DNA from: Limnoperna fortunei
Taxonomy: Eukaryota; Mollusca; Bivalvia; Mytilida; Modiolidae
Reading direction: 5' to 3'
Length of the DNA: 64,000 nt
Assembly: GCA_944474755.1 (NCBI GenBank)
Contig: OX104115.1
Location: 56,982,648-57,046,647, forward strand
In this document: piece after piece, positions 25,775 through 38,022 of the stretch
Numbering within the stretch: the stretch's first letter is position 1
How the letters are laid out: each line of letters opens with the position of its first letter
Notes under the pieces: model-generated
Told to the model about the DNA's origin: nothing
Seen by the model: the letters and a program-made list of their open reading frames with translations, nothing else
The model's database searches: none
Translations under genes and position numbers: made by a program

Positions 25775-26459
25775 TTTCTGATAAAAATGAAAATTCTTTT
25801 GCTGAGGTATGGGCATGATTAGTATTCTTTGCATTTCAGTAACTAATTATTAATGCGCATACAACACCGAAATGCAAAAAAAAACCCTTTTACGAGAGAA
25901 AACATTTCAATTTGGTATCCCAAGCCAAGCTATATACAATATAAAAATCTATATATTACACATATTTTAATTTGAATTACATTTTTATAATGCAATGCTA
26001 GGAATAGTTTTCAACTTGACCGGTGCATTGCCAATACTTAACTTATTCCAATTTAGTGCTGACACTCTTGATTTTGAAATGGAGCGAATCTCATAAAATA
26101 TTTGTCAAAACTTCTTAGTATTCAAAATTTTCTGTTGACCAAATACATTTTGAGACCTTTACATTATGAAGTTTAAAGTTTAAGTTTATAGAATTATTTG
26201 GAAAAACGGATTCGGGAGTATGCGTATCTATTATTCTTAACATTTTAAGGAGGAATATCTGCTGAAATGAGTGAAAATAAATTATTTGGTTTTACAACTC
26301 CGTCGACATTTATATTTGAATTTCACGTATAAACCTGCTACCCTTCTATACCTCGATCGAATATTTGCCGACGTCAACGCAGTGCAGTTGTTTATGTTTT
26401 GTGTATTTTCCAAAGTTTTTGGTTTTACAGGTAGATCCGATGCACTGTATGTGTAACAG
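25775..26459. other. Intergenic, no recognised feature
   Basis: AT-rich DNA with no ORF that carries a family motif. Confidence 0.5.
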
Positions 26460-26620
26460 AATTGTTACAGCATGCCAAACCTGCTTCCATTATTGTAATG
26501 TGTAAGTTAGTGTGTTGATAAAAATGGTTGTTTAGCATACATTACGAGTCGCTAATAGATCTATTGAATTATCATTGTGAGCATTGTGTGTTATACTGTA
26601 TTATTTAAGGTTTATAATGA
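26460..26620. repeat. Dispersed repeat, partner of 19380-19530
   Basis: Shares 'cagcatgcc', 'gtaatgtgtaagttagtgtgt', 'aaaatggttg' and 'cattgtga' words in order with 19380-19530. Same orientation. Confidence 0.55.
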
Positions 26621-26736
26621 ATAGACTACAACTTCACTTATAGTTGTATTACTTATTGTGATCATAATCTGTCTACTGGTTGTTTGTTTAAGGTTTTATT
26701 TGCCTGAACATATTAGATAAAGTTGATAGGTTGTTT

Positions 26737-27039
26737 CAGGGGCGGATACAGGATTTTCGAAATGGAGAAGGCGTAAAAAGTGGATATCGGAAAAGGAAGG
26801 CAACGAACAAGGTTTTTATAGTGTTCAGTAACCTTTATTTGGTACAGTATATACAACAGATATCATAATAAGCGAATATGTACCGTTAATGCATTAATTT
26901 ATGGCGAGGACGAGCGAGGATTACATTTTTGTCTTTGGAGCTGGTTGTTACCTGTTCTCTTTTTTTCCTTTCCCTTTTTAAAGGGGGGAAGGGCGTACGC
27001 CCTTACGCCGCCCCCCCCCCCGCACTGGATCCGCCACTG
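26737..27039. mobile_element. hAT-like MITE with target-site duplication
   Basis: The left end 'caggggcggatacagg' and right end 'ctggatccgccactg' form terminal inverted repeats of about 15 bp. 'ttgttt' flanks both sides (26731-26736 and 27040-27045). Shifting the boundary by one gives a 7-of-8 match, closer to the 8-bp duplications of hAT elements. A poly-C run (27011-27021) sits inside the right end, next to an 'agggcgtacgccct' palindrome. No ORF. Confidence 0.72.
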
Positions 27040-27045
27040 TTGTTT

Positions 27046-29519
27046 GCTTAGGTGCTTCAATATTTAGTTAAGTAACAATCACACTAAACTTAAGTTCTAA
27101 ACCGTAGTAACATAGCACTTACTGATTGAAATTAAAAACTTATCATTTGCATTTGAAAGTGATACTGTGGCAATTTGTGTTAATTCCGTTTAAATGGACT
27201 GTGTCTGTTGACAAGACCAGATGAAATGTTTATGACATCCAATATCCATACAAGATATTTTAAATTTATAATATGTAAAATGCATTAAATAAAAAATATG
27301 TGTGCAAAGAAAAAAGTAGAATCATTTATTGGCAATCGTTACATATATACACTTTGAAAATATTTTTATGAATAATAACATTTCCCTAAACGATCATGTC
27401 AACACTAACTGTACAACTAGGCTTAATAGAACTAGAAATTATCTGACAAAGGTCACACAATATCTGCTGCGCTTATATTACATAAATAATAATATCAAGT
27501 AAATAATATCATTTTGACTTATTTATTTGTAAAAACAATTTTCATGTGGCTAAAAATTAAAAACAAATCACGAAATTCAAGTAAATGTAACATAAGAAGA
27601 AATTGTTTTAATGACCGTTATAGATTAATAATGAACAGATCTTTTTCAATTTTACACTGATTTGTCATATAATTGAAACAAATGCAGAACCTTTCGCAAC
27701 ATTAATGTTTAATATATCTGCTAAAGATATCATAAAATGTAAACTTTTATAGTGGTTTTATGCGACCCTTTAATGCCATCATATACTACTAAGAAATGGA
27801 ACCCTTAAAGGATAATATAGTAGCGCATCACATGCAAGTTACACACATGATTGTATGTGTTCTTCCTCTAAAATCTAGACAGCATATGTTTATGGCTAAA
27901 TAGGTTTCTTTATTTCGGAAAGACGTATCTGACGTATCTGACGTATTCCCACGTATGTAATCTTTATACGATATAAAGCACGGTAGCCAATGTAGCAGAC
28001 CCTTATTTACGTATGGTCTTGTTTGGTTTTATTTGAATTTATTTTTACAAAATAAGTAATGCATGACTAATGACACAAAATTCTAATAACTAGTCGTATT
28101 TCTTGCATAATTTAATGTTTCATTTGTACAAATAAATCTATTTTCCACATCTTCGTATATATGCTTTCAGTATTACTAATTGACTTTTAGACAGAAAAAA
28201 TATGTCTTGATCTGAAAAAAATTTAAGATGAACCGCTATAATAATGTCAAGTGTAAAACCAATCCTAGATCAGATTACTGTGGTTTGATTTATTTTTTTT
28301 ATGAATCATCGTTTTTGATTGAGATTGAGACAATGAACGAATTAACGATACTTAAACGAAATGAAATTAATAATGAACAACATCGTTGTCAGTTTAAATT
28401 GTTAAGTCTTGCGTGAGTAATTAAATTATTTCCTTTTGTGCCATTTCATAGTAAAGTGTTGCTTTTTACAGAAATATCATTATGAACAACTTTATGACTC
28501 CCGAAAGAAATGAAATTTGATAAAGAAGATTTCAATGTGCATTCTTGCGTACATAATAAAAAGTACTTACTATTTTGTCTTTTCATTGCAATGTGTTGAT
28601 TTTAGTATTAATTATTATCATAACTTAAATTTATAATGTATAGAGTAATACTGTATGATAATACCGGATAGTGTGGGCAGCATTTCTGTCACGTTCTATA
28701 TATTTTTCCGATCTAGGAAGTGCAGATTTAAGGATCCCAAGAAACGTCTTTTGTCTTCCATCAACGTAATTGATGCCTACGAAAGTAAATGTATACATAT
28801 TATTTCTTACAGATGTTGCATGTACACTTAAGCTATATGACGTAAAAAGAATAAAATAGTTTACTTTCTTACCAGAAACCTGAGTGCCTCCCAAACATTA
28901 CTTTTCGATATTTGCATTGGAAAATATTTTTATAAATACGACGTTAACTTATCACAACTATAGTTTAACCATTCAGATTTGCATACACTAATTTTTGGGG
29001 GGCAATGTGATGAAGTATTTCGCATATCATCACCGTTTCTATTTATACAGAGGAAGCATAACTTTCCCAAATATGCCTTTAGCGACACCCAAACAGAATT
29101 GACCTGTTTAGCTCGATGATTGGCACAACAATTCTCTCTGGAGTTTATTTAAAAAAACAACGTTATCTAGCCAGGTGTTGAAAAGCTGCATCTGACTGAA
29201 GCATAAACGTCAGTCCACAAATTATACAGTCTGAGAAGGATTGAAGTCGGTTATTTACATTTTGGAATAATGGTAATATTGCTGGAGACAAGAATTGAAA
29301 AAAACTCATTGACCCTTAACATTATTTAAAAAATTTGTTTAAAATGTTAAATAACAAAAGATCATGAACATGATAATTTAAAAACTTTAAAAATTTAAAG
29401 AACACACACTGGTATTAAGTTCGATAAAAAAAGTATATGTAACACATAACATAGAAAATTGATGTATGGAGTTATTGTGTACAAAATATATTAAAACCTA
29501 ACAGTTGACACGTCTAAAA
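27046..29519. other. Intergenic, no recognised gene
   Basis: AT-rich DNA. A small triple word 'ctgacgtat' occurs at 27929-27955. The ORFs at 28228-28416 (+) and 28631-28894 (-) have no recognisable domain. If the minus-strand segment B copy continues this way it is too diverged to read. Confidence 0.45.
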
Positions 29520-29640
29520 TAGTAAAAACACAAAATTTACAGAAACATGATATCCAAAATGTATCAATAATAAAACATTCAATTACGTGGTATTTTTTGC
29601 TGTCACACAATCATACAAGTTGTGTTACTCCGAAATAGCA
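29520..29640 (-). repeat. Segment B, divergent minus-strand copy, part 2
   Basis: Read on the minus strand it gives 'acttgtatgattgtgtgaca', an 'aatgtt.tatt.ttgat' stretch and 'ttttggatatcatgtttctg' followed by 'taaattttgtgtttt'. That is the order of 3345-3450 in copy 1 and 16100-16205 in copy 2. Confidence 0.75.
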
Positions 29641-30096
29641 TTAGTTCAGCCATTTTATAGCGTGTTGACCATGTATGAGTTGACCGAGTTGTTATGTATG
29701 CCTTTACATTTATATAAAGTCAGCACGAATGATTAAATTGGTCGTTACACATTTTTTAATTATTTTTTCAATATTTGATCATCTTTCTAAATGTCTTTTA
29801 GCGACATAAATCAAATATTTATGTCACTATCTAGTACACTAGGAATGGTATTTACAATGCCTTGAATTTCTGCATAGAAATATACTGTTTAGTTCTGGAA
29901 TGCTGTTCGAAAAAAAAATCAATATTATTTTTATTTTTTTATTTTTTATTTTTTATTTTTTGGCTTTCGGAAGAATACCTAGTAAGTGTTTTAATATTTG
30001 GATGCATATTTATAAAATTATTTTTTGCCTTCAAAATACTACTTTGTTTTAAAAAGTGGTGTTTCAGCATATTTTCAAGTATATTTTACATGTATA

Positions 30097-30259
30097 TTAT
30101 GGGGGTTTCTATTTTTATTTAGGGGGAATGTGTAGTACCCGGTGAAACGTCTACAACTGCGGTGGAAAACTGGAAATACTTGTCAATTAAGATTGAGTCA
30201 AGTACACCCTGCTCGCAGTAAAATTTGAATTTTTTTATCCCCTCGGCCACCGATGCCCC
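30097..30259 (-). mobile_element. tRNA-derived SINE, partly deleted
   Basis: Contains 'gtagtacccgg', 'tgtcaattaagattga', 'acaccctgctcgcagt' and the reversed head end 'cctcggccaccgatgcccc'. Most of the tRNA-like head between the B-box side and the head end is missing. Confidence 0.8.
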
Positions 30260-31660
30260 ATAATACTGGTAAAGGACTGTTTAGAAAATTGGCGTCAAAA
30301 ACGGATGTCTAGTAATGGAAAATTTGAATTTTATCTTTTATCTTGTTGACAGATATTTTTAATCACTCCTGCGTAACAATATATTCGAAAATATGTGTTA
30401 ATACATCATTGTGCAGTTACGCGCGGAGAGATTTAGGTTCCCTTTGTCCAATTGCTTGAATGAAAATGATATAACGCAGCATTCATGTTAGAGCCCCTTC
30501 GCTTTATCTCTCGTTTCGGGACAAGAATTTCATAATTTAACTTTTAATAAAAACAAATAAATGCTGAAACTGAATTACTAATAAATAAAAAAAAGTTACA
30601 ATTGATGTTAAAATTGATAATATCATTTGAAATAAAAAAAACTCGGAAATTGAAAGATGAAGCTGAATTATGAAATATTTCATCATTATCAGATGACTGT
30701 ATTGTAAGAAACATAAAACTGTTGTATCCCATTGCTGTTTCTCATTATAAAACAGCACATGTATTTACCACATTTATCTGTATAGTTAAAAACTGGCAAA
30801 TGTAGACCAAAAACCATAGAACCGAATTCGCTTCAAATCGCTTGTTGCAGAGAGTTGTAGCGCATTACCAATTATAATGAATTATTGCTAGTTTATTTAA
30901 ATTGTTAATAAGCAAAATAGTGTGTTGACCTACTCCCCTTACGAGAAAAAAATATTTTACAGAAAAAGAAGGTAAACAAGATGAACATTATTAGACATCC
31001 ACTTTTCTTTTACAGTCTTTTACAAATTGTTACTCGTTTACAACACACTTTTAATGAATAACAAGCAACGAATAGTGTTTAATTAACAATAAGAATGGTA
31101 AATTCTTTTATATCTAATCGTAATTCAACGAAAAAAGACTATTATTTAATCAAGTTATAGAGTACAACCTGTTCAGAAATTAAAAATCTTCCGTATAATT
31201 TAATTTTTATTATATATCCTTAATTTAAAATGTAACAAAGTTCGATGACGTCATGGGACTATCTGAATTTTAATATGTCATGGGGAAAATGAATGACATG
31301 GATTGCTCAATTTGAATAAGCAAATAAGATTTCAGCTAACAAAACAAACACAATTATTGATAGTAACAAGCGGAGAAATTTATTACATAAAATGTCCACT
31401 TATAGATAAAAAGTAAATTTAGGTATTTACAATGTTCTTTAAACAAACAACTGTAATTTTGCGACATCTCAGTTTTATATATTATAAAAAATGCATCCAA
31501 AATGTAACGTTCTGATAAATGGAAACAAGTTATATATGGGTTTGCTTTCTGTTGTTTAATTAGTAATTGCTATAAAGTACCATCTAAGTTCACATAGCCT
31601 AGAATTACTCTAAATAGAACCCACAATTATTTTTTTTTTTAAATTGATAAATGATTGTTC
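30260..31660. other. Intergenic, probably inside the minus-strand segment B copy
   Basis: It lies between two blocks that match segment B on the minus strand, but I could not line it up convincingly. No gene seen. Confidence 0.4.
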
Positions 31661-31800
31661 GTTTGAAAGTTTTTAACGCCACTTTCATCTAATTTTCTGC
31701 TATATCATGGTGTCCAATTCTATTTGAGGGTGGCGGAGTACCCGGAGAAAACCCCCAACCTTTGGTAGTAAAACTGTGAAAACGTGTCAATTAATATCGA
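31661..31800 (-). mobile_element. SINE 3' body, head missing
   Basis: Has the 'gtttttaacgccac', 'gctatatcatggtgtcca' and 'ggagtacccgg' words of the full copy at 25465, then stops at 'gtcaattaatatcga' before the tRNA head. Confidence 0.78.
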
Positions 31801-32130
31801 TTAATAAATGAATAAAATTAATATTGATAAGTGAAATTCCTAAAATATTAAAATTTACACCGGATATTAAATCGTATTTGTAATGTAACGCTTGAGTGTT
31901 TTTGTTTCGATGGAAGATGAAACCAAAAGAAAATTTACAATATCTTTTATTTGAGACAAACCTGCGCAATAGGTTAACTTGATACTTGCCTAACAATTTT
32001 AATTGACACCCAATATGTCATAACGGGACTACAGAGACTACAAACCTTACTTCGGTATTTGACATTAAATGCTTATTGTACAAGTGAGACCATTATGTTA
32101 ACTTAACCGTGCTTAATTCGAACTTTATTT
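31780..32130 (-). repeat. Segment B, divergent minus-strand copy, part 1
   Basis: On the minus strand this reads 'ttgtacaataagcattta', 'gtagtctctgtagt', 'aagtatcaagttaacc', 'caggtttgtctcaaata', 'ttttggtttcatcttccatc', 'cactcaagcgtta' and 'caaatacgatttaatatc'. These words occur in the same order at 14655-14900 (copy 2) and 1912-2150 (copy 1). The shared upstream word 'atgagaaataa.gttcgaatt' links it also to copy 3 at 52776. Confidence 0.82.
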
Positions 32131-33189
32131 CTCATAAACTAAATTCAACACATATGAAAAATATGACACATGTTACATACGATAGTGATTAAACTAACCG
32201 GGAGGTACTTTAAAATTAATTGTTTTAGTAAATTTTCCTAAGGTCGCCACCTAATCTGAACTAAATAAATTTTGTAGTTAGATTGCGTAACGTTTTCTAA
32301 TTACACTTGGTGGGGTTGTACTCTGATCTTGATCTGGCTGTAAATTTCGTAATATAGTGGCATTTGTTTTTGTTCTCCATAGTCGCATAGCGTCTCTCGT
32401 TAAAGAAAATTTTTTATATACCTGACTCTATTTAAAGAAGACTACCTCAGCGAAAACGGACTAACGAAGATATATTACTATAATTAAGCAACATTTGATT
32501 TTAAGCTTCTGCAGCACAGCCAATTCAATCATGTATTTATATCAGATAGATATGTTGACTTAAATTGATCAATGACCCTTCGCTTTATTTATTCCATCGC
32601 CCGTTATCGATGATTTAATTAAACTAAATATTAGACATTTTACAACTATTAAAATAGTTTTAGTTGATGACTTCCATTAGATATCAAGACCATAATATTT
32701 ATTATAAATAAACATGTGTTACCCGATCTTCATATATAATAATACAGGTAGGCGTGGATAGTTTCAAGCTCAATACATGCTTACAAAATTGCAAATGTAT
32801 TTTTTTAATAATATCAATATTTCAAACCCCCACATTTATGATACGTACTACGAAACATATTATCTTAAGAAATACTTTAAGGTAGATTTGTATTGTAGAT
32901 CATTTACAAATAGAATGCACAGTACATACGATAGAGTTTCACCGTTGTCTTATAATAATGCAAAATAACAAAATTCGACTTGATACCGTTATGTAATATT
33001 CAAGCCTTCAAGATGCTCTCTTTTATAACTTGAATAGCTCTAATAAAGTGTCCATTTAGGTTATAGTTTAATAAGCAAACTAGCAAGAAACACGACCTAA
33101 CAACAAGACCCAAAATTAAATATACGGTTAAAAATCGGGATTTTGCCCAACGTATACATACAGAAACTCTCCCCCCCCAAAAAAAAAAG
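32131..33189. other. Intergenic, no recognised feature
   Basis: AT-rich. The ORFs at 32777-32968 and 33000-33215 show no family motif; the second spans a C-then-A homopolymer (33169-33190). Confidence 0.5.
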
Positions 33190-33420
33190 AAAGTTAGTGA
33201 CCCAATAGAAACCATGGTTTCACTCAGGTGCTCTGGAAGTAGGCAGTGCCTGCTTCAAATTAGACAACTGTTGAAATTATTCAATGTAGTGTCTAGGACA
33301 AAGTCAAATCCAGGAATATGAAACACTATCTATGACTGAGCAAAAATGTCCAATCGTATTTGACAAAATTATGTAACAAGAGTGTCTTTGAACAGAATCA
33401 AAAATCTTGTCAAAATGTAT
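33190..33420. repeat. Dispersed repeat, partner of 59670-59830
   Basis: Shares 'tttcactcaggtgctctgga', 'agcagtgcctgct', 'attagacaac', 'gtctag', 'aaagtcaaatccag' and 'cgtatttga' in order with 59680-59825. From memory this style ('ggttcactctggtgctccag') is widespread in mussel sequence. Confidence 0.65.
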
Positions 33421-34587
33421 AAAGGCAAAACAGTTTTTTGTCTGTCTTAACTTAAGTAGTGCAAATGTAGCCGAATCTTAACCCAGCTTCAGTTTTAGGT
33501 ATAAAAGACAGCTCGTCCAAATAAATGCAAAATCTTTTATTTAATATAGACGTCAACACTTTTTCAAGACTAGACAATCAAGTGATTAGCCTGTAGATTT
33601 TACGTACTGATGAACTGCTTTTGTCCTTTATGCTGAATATCGAGCCGCTAAATGGTGTACATGTACTTGACACTTCTCAAGGCTAAAAGTGGCGTAACAC
33701 AAGGCTTTGGATTGTTTAAAAGAAGATATCACAAATGTATTGCAAGACATATGTGCTACAACGCTCTCCTGAGTCAACCTGATAGTAAAAATTATTTTTA
33801 CAGATAATTAAATCTTTTGAGAAAATCCTCAAAGAGTATCTGTAGATATTGCTTGGTGGCCATTGAAAGCATTATAGAGCATCATAGTTGTAATTACCTT
33901 TTCTGTATAACATTAAAGTACATGTCGTTTACATTGTTAAATGAATATCTAACATGTTTCCTATTTTTCTCTTCTTTAAAGAAAGAACAGCCGTTGAATT
34001 GAACTTATTTGAATATCTTTTAACACTGGTGAAAATAAGCAACTATTGAAATAAGTAGAACAAGTACATGAGAAGATTCTTAATTATCTCGATTTATAAA
34101 GAAGGCATGAACCTTAAGTTTACTTTCTTTCAACCATAAATACACTGACACAAATTTAATTGAAATTAGTACAAAAGTGCAAGAGAAGTACATTTTTTTC
34201 AGTTTTGAGATCTTACCAATAATTAAATAATTACTAAATTATCTTGCTTTTAAAGAAGGCACTGCCCATTATGTTTGGCAATCATGAAATATTTTTACCA
34301 ATGGATACTTTGTGAAAAGCTTAACATAAATAAATGAACAGAGAAGACTTTTAAATTATCATTATATATTACACAATTCCTTAATTATCTCCACTTTCAT
34401 ATTTTTCATTCACCTTGTGCGAATTGTGATTGCAATTTGCATAATAATTGATGACAATACGATTTTTTATCTTTTAAACATTCATTTAACAATTTTTTAA
34501 TTATATACTTTACCCATAGATAATTTTTGCTTAGTGTGACTTAATTTTCAAGTCATTCTGGAGAAGATGTGAAAATGTATGTTGTTT
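33421..34587. other. Intergenic, weak internal repetition
   Basis: Words such as 'agaagattcttaattatctc' and 'aaagaaggca' recur about 185 bp apart at 34070-34265 in diverged form. No gene seen. Confidence 0.4.
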
Positions 34588-34820
34588 GTTTGAATGGTAG
34601 TAATCGCCATTTTAAAAAGTTTTAGCTATATCGTGTCCTTTTTATTTGGAGAATACGCGGTAAAAAAACACCGACCTTCTGTGGGAAAGAAGCGTACACC
34701 TGGTCAATTAAAATTGGAGTCAAGGGCACATTGCCGGCGGCTATACTCGGACCCGCATCCCCAGTGTTGACAGTGATCAATAGTAGTTGCCACCTTTACC
34801 ACTCGGCCACTGAGGCCCGC
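34588..34820 (-). mobile_element. tRNA-derived SINE, near full length
   Basis: All blocks of the 25465 copy appear in order with many changes, ending in the reversed head 'cactcggccactgaggcccg'. Confidence 0.84.
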
Positions 34821-35700
34821 TGAAAATGTGAAAAATTTACGACAAAAGGTACGATGACAGACAAGGAATAAATTTTGATTGAACAAGCAAAAATAACGAC
34901 GGATTTATTTTGAACTTCATTTTTCTTGTCTTGTCAGTACAGAATACTAACACACTAGACTTGTTGCTTTATTATTATATACGGTTTTGGCACATTTTTG
35001 CAGCATTTTAAAGCTTTACTGACTCTATAGTCTTCACACATACAAAACATATTCATATGTATTAAAATAAAACATTATCTACTTAATACGAAGACAACCC
35101 ACGTTTATTACGAACTTGCATTTTTGATCACACACTCGGAATTTAATGATTATGGAATACCTAAACCTTTAAACCATCTTATTCCTTTTTACATACGAGA
35201 AATAATAAATTCGTAATACTTCGTAGAATTTATGGTTTTCATCACTCTTATTGGTACACAATCATTATTTAGTTTGATTGGTTAGTAAGGTTATATATTT
35301 TGATAGAATTCATTTTTCGTGTGTTTCGATTTGCTTTGGATTTGATATAAATAGCAATCATTATTTTGTCATCAGTATGTGTACTTTTTAATGACATTAG
35401 GACATTTAGGAATGAATGTGACCAGCTAACTCACAAACTGAATGAACCCCGAATGGCTTCCTCTAAAGTTTGGGAGTGAGTTGACGAGTTTATACACCGG
35501 TGAATTATAAAAACAGCCATTATTCCTGATAATTTCACCCATTTTAGTATGTACTTCAATTTCAAGCCTTTTAATTTTATTTAAATGTACGAGTAATTTT
35601 CATTGTACTAATACATTAGATCCGTTTATCAAAATAGATGAAAAGCAACGGTCGCCTAATCAAAAATGGCGTAAGAATGTATATTGGAATTAAACTGGCA
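34821..35700. other. Intergenic, no recognised feature
   Basis: AT-rich; no ORF with a recognisable domain. Confidence 0.5.
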
Positions 35701-36713
35701 TTTGTTCTGAGAACAAATGAGAAGGTCTTTCCCACTGTTTCTCTAAAGTCAGAAAATTTAGACGATGCTATGGGATTTCGTATCTTGCTATAGCACAAAA
35801 TGTCACATCCAGTCATAAAAATGAGTTATTTGAGTAAAGAAAGTGGTGTCGAGCCAAAAAATTTATGGTTGTTAAGGACTTGCTAGGGAAAACAGGCCAC
35901 TTCCGCTCATGATATTAAATAAGTCAGTAAAGTATATCATTCTGACTCTTAAAATATATGGTTGCTCAGGACTTTTTATAACGGTCACCTTGTTGCTATG
36001 GTATGACATTGACCTATGACCTTTGACTTTTGGCTCAAGTTGAAGCTCTTTTCCTACTGATCATGTTAAACCTATATGTTTACTATACTATCTCTAATCT
36101 TTTAAAAGTTTTACCCAAAAACTGATTTACCGAAACGCGTCAAGGGCTGTAACTCTAAAACGGTTAATCGCACAGCTTCGGGCCAAATGTACCAAATGAA
36201 GGTCTTGATAAGAGGAGTATTTTCCTAATTATTGTCTGCTTCTATCTTTTATGGTTTATGAGATATAGTGCTAACAAGACCTATGGTGACCTTTGACCTT
36301 GACATTTTTAAATGTAATATATGTCACTTTGGATCAATGGTGGTGGTCCCAACTCCTAGGACTTACGGTTTTCGAAAAACAAATTTTGACGCATTGCTTC
36401 ATTTTTCAGGTCAAAAACACGAGTTTATCTGCTAACAAGGGTTTTCGTGTTTGGGTAGATAACTCTGTTACTAAAAATAGATCGGTCTAAAAGCATGAGC
36501 CATGTGATCTCCGGATATGACCAATTAATGGTACTGAGTATCGCAATAATATGTCGAGACACTTTTGGCAAACCTCGCAGAAGAATAAAAAAAATAATAA
36601 TAATCATCATAAGAAAGACAAGAATGTCTTTCCACTGTAGTGGGAAAGACCTTAATAGACCTTAATAATCAGAAGAAAGGTAAGAAGGTCTTTCCACTGT
36701 AGTGGGAAAGACC
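35701..36713 (-). mobile_element. Helentron-like non-autonomous element, reversed copy
   Basis: Its left side (the element's 3' end) is a perfect short hairpin 'tttgttctgagaacaaa' followed by 'ggtctttccc'. Its right side has two copies of 'gtctttccactgtagtggg' plus 'aaagac' (36626-36650 and 36689-36713). In between, on the minus strand, lie the 'tttatt.ttctgc', 'aaaagtgtctcgaca', 'agagttatct' and 'ccataaaagatagaagcaga' words of the copy at 39311-40917. It has no ORF. The end hairpin and internal short tandem units suggest the Helentron/HINE ('pearl'-like) group of bivalve elements. That class call is inference. Confidence 0.65.
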
Positions 36714-36884
36714 TTAATTACCGAATACAGATTGAATGGACAAAATGAAAGTGTCTAAATTAAATAACCTCAACAATTCTACAACTTCTACATTGAATTT
36801 ACCGTGTTAAAAAATATGCACATATGGAGGTCCGCCATCTTGTCACTATCTTGTCACTAGATGGCTATGCTAGAGATCCCTGTA

Positions 36885-37145
36885 GTCGCTGTATGTTAAT
36901 AACGCGAAACGGTCAATAACAAAAGATTGTACTGTGAGACGAGGTTCTGGACAGATTAAGTTTCGTATTCCTGGTCTAAGCAAAAAACCCGACTTGTGTA
37001 ACAAGTAGTAAAACAGTTTAAGATTTCTACTTTAGACCTTGTCCACAGCAGCAAAAACTTTGTATGCGAAGACCATTTTACAGAATGTTGCATGAATGAT
37101 AGTTTAATGGTAAGGCAGGTACAGTCTACTATACTTTCTTCCCCT
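36885..37145 (+). pseudogene. THAP-type zinc finger domain, broken
   Basis: One frame reads NNAKRSITKDCTVRRGSGQ, then IKFRIPGLSKKPDLCNK, and hits TAG where THAP domains normally have Trp. After a one-base shift it goes on VKQFKISTLDLVHSSKNFVC, then EDHFTECCMND. The spacing of FR(I/F)P, the K-W position, VCEDHF (the C-x2-H half of the C2CH zinc site) and the closing 'VQSTIL' matches THAP domains. These bind DNA and occur in P-element-type transposases and in host regulators. The first Cys pair is only suggested near 36888. No downstream exon or transposase core was found. Confidence 0.6.
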
Positions 37146-37397
37146 GGGTAAAGTGACCTCATTTTTCATTTTTCCTCGAATATTAGTTTGAATTTCGTCC
37201 AGACATATTTGTCAAACTGTAAAATAGTCGTATTATTATTTTGTGTCATGCAATCAGATAATGCAACTTATTAAACGAGAACTTTTTTATATAAAAAATT
37301 TCGAAGTCGACTTTTTAAGAAATAACGGTCATTAAATGAAATACTTTTTTAAATACTCTGTATTTGCCCATCAAAATTTCAATTCACGTTTAGTACA
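37146..37397. other. Short intergenic stretch, no feature
   Basis: AT-rich; nothing recognised. Confidence 0.5.
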
Positions 37398-37445
37398 TTT
37401 ATTGTTATTGTTATTATTATTATTATCATTGTTATTATTATTATA

Positions 37446-37508
<63 letters not shown>

Positions 37509-37509
37509 G
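37398..37509. repeat. (TTA/ATT)n microsatellite
   Basis: Over 100 bases of TTA units with a few G/C interruptions on the left. On the minus strand it reads as a long Asn run inside a spurious 102-codon ORF. Confidence 0.95.
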
Positions 37510-38007
37510 GTAACATTTATTGTGCGTGTGCGTAACACAGTTTCCAAAATTTTACGTATGTATATTTGTGCCAATGTGCCAGTTTTACGTTTCCTCTGAC
37601 CTGGCATCCAAAGGTATTCGAAATCGTATATACATCCTCTGTTCTGACACTTTGGTGTATTCAAATTATACCTGTCCATGACAGGAGGGGGAGTTGCCGT
37701 TTTAATTACATGCTTAACCTTTAATCTGGTTATCTTTTGAAAATATCTGAATATTCATACTTGAAAGTCGGCGTCAAATGATCTAGTAATTGCAATAATC
37801 GTCCTGGTTTTTTTATCTTCTAATTCTGTTGATTACCCTTTATTAACGAGTAATGATTAACCTGTAAAATTTTCACGTCCAGTTGCAACTGCCGTTTCAA
37901 GACGTGCAAAATAATCTACGGAATTTTGTTTTATGTTTAAAATTAATTATATAAATACATCTTTTATTCACAATTATTATGTAGGTCAATAAAGTACTTT
38001 TATTAAT
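37510..38007. other. Intergenic, left flank of the 38-kb LINE
   Basis: No feature seen apart from the LINE target site at its right edge. Confidence 0.5.
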
Positions 38008-38022
38008 ACAAAGATCATTACA
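38008..38022. repeat. Target-site duplication, left
   Basis: 'acaaagatcattaca' occurs here and again at 41109-41123, exactly flanking the LINE. A 15-bp perfect match fits target-primed insertion. Confidence 0.9.

Noticed and set aside
29862..30122. An 86-codon hydrophobic ORF.
   Set aside because: It is made mostly of T-runs and runs into a SINE; the Phe/Ile-rich composition is expected from AT-rich DNA.
37371..37679. A 102-codon minus-strand ORF with a long Asn run.
   Set aside because: It is a reading of the TTA microsatellite; there is no other support.
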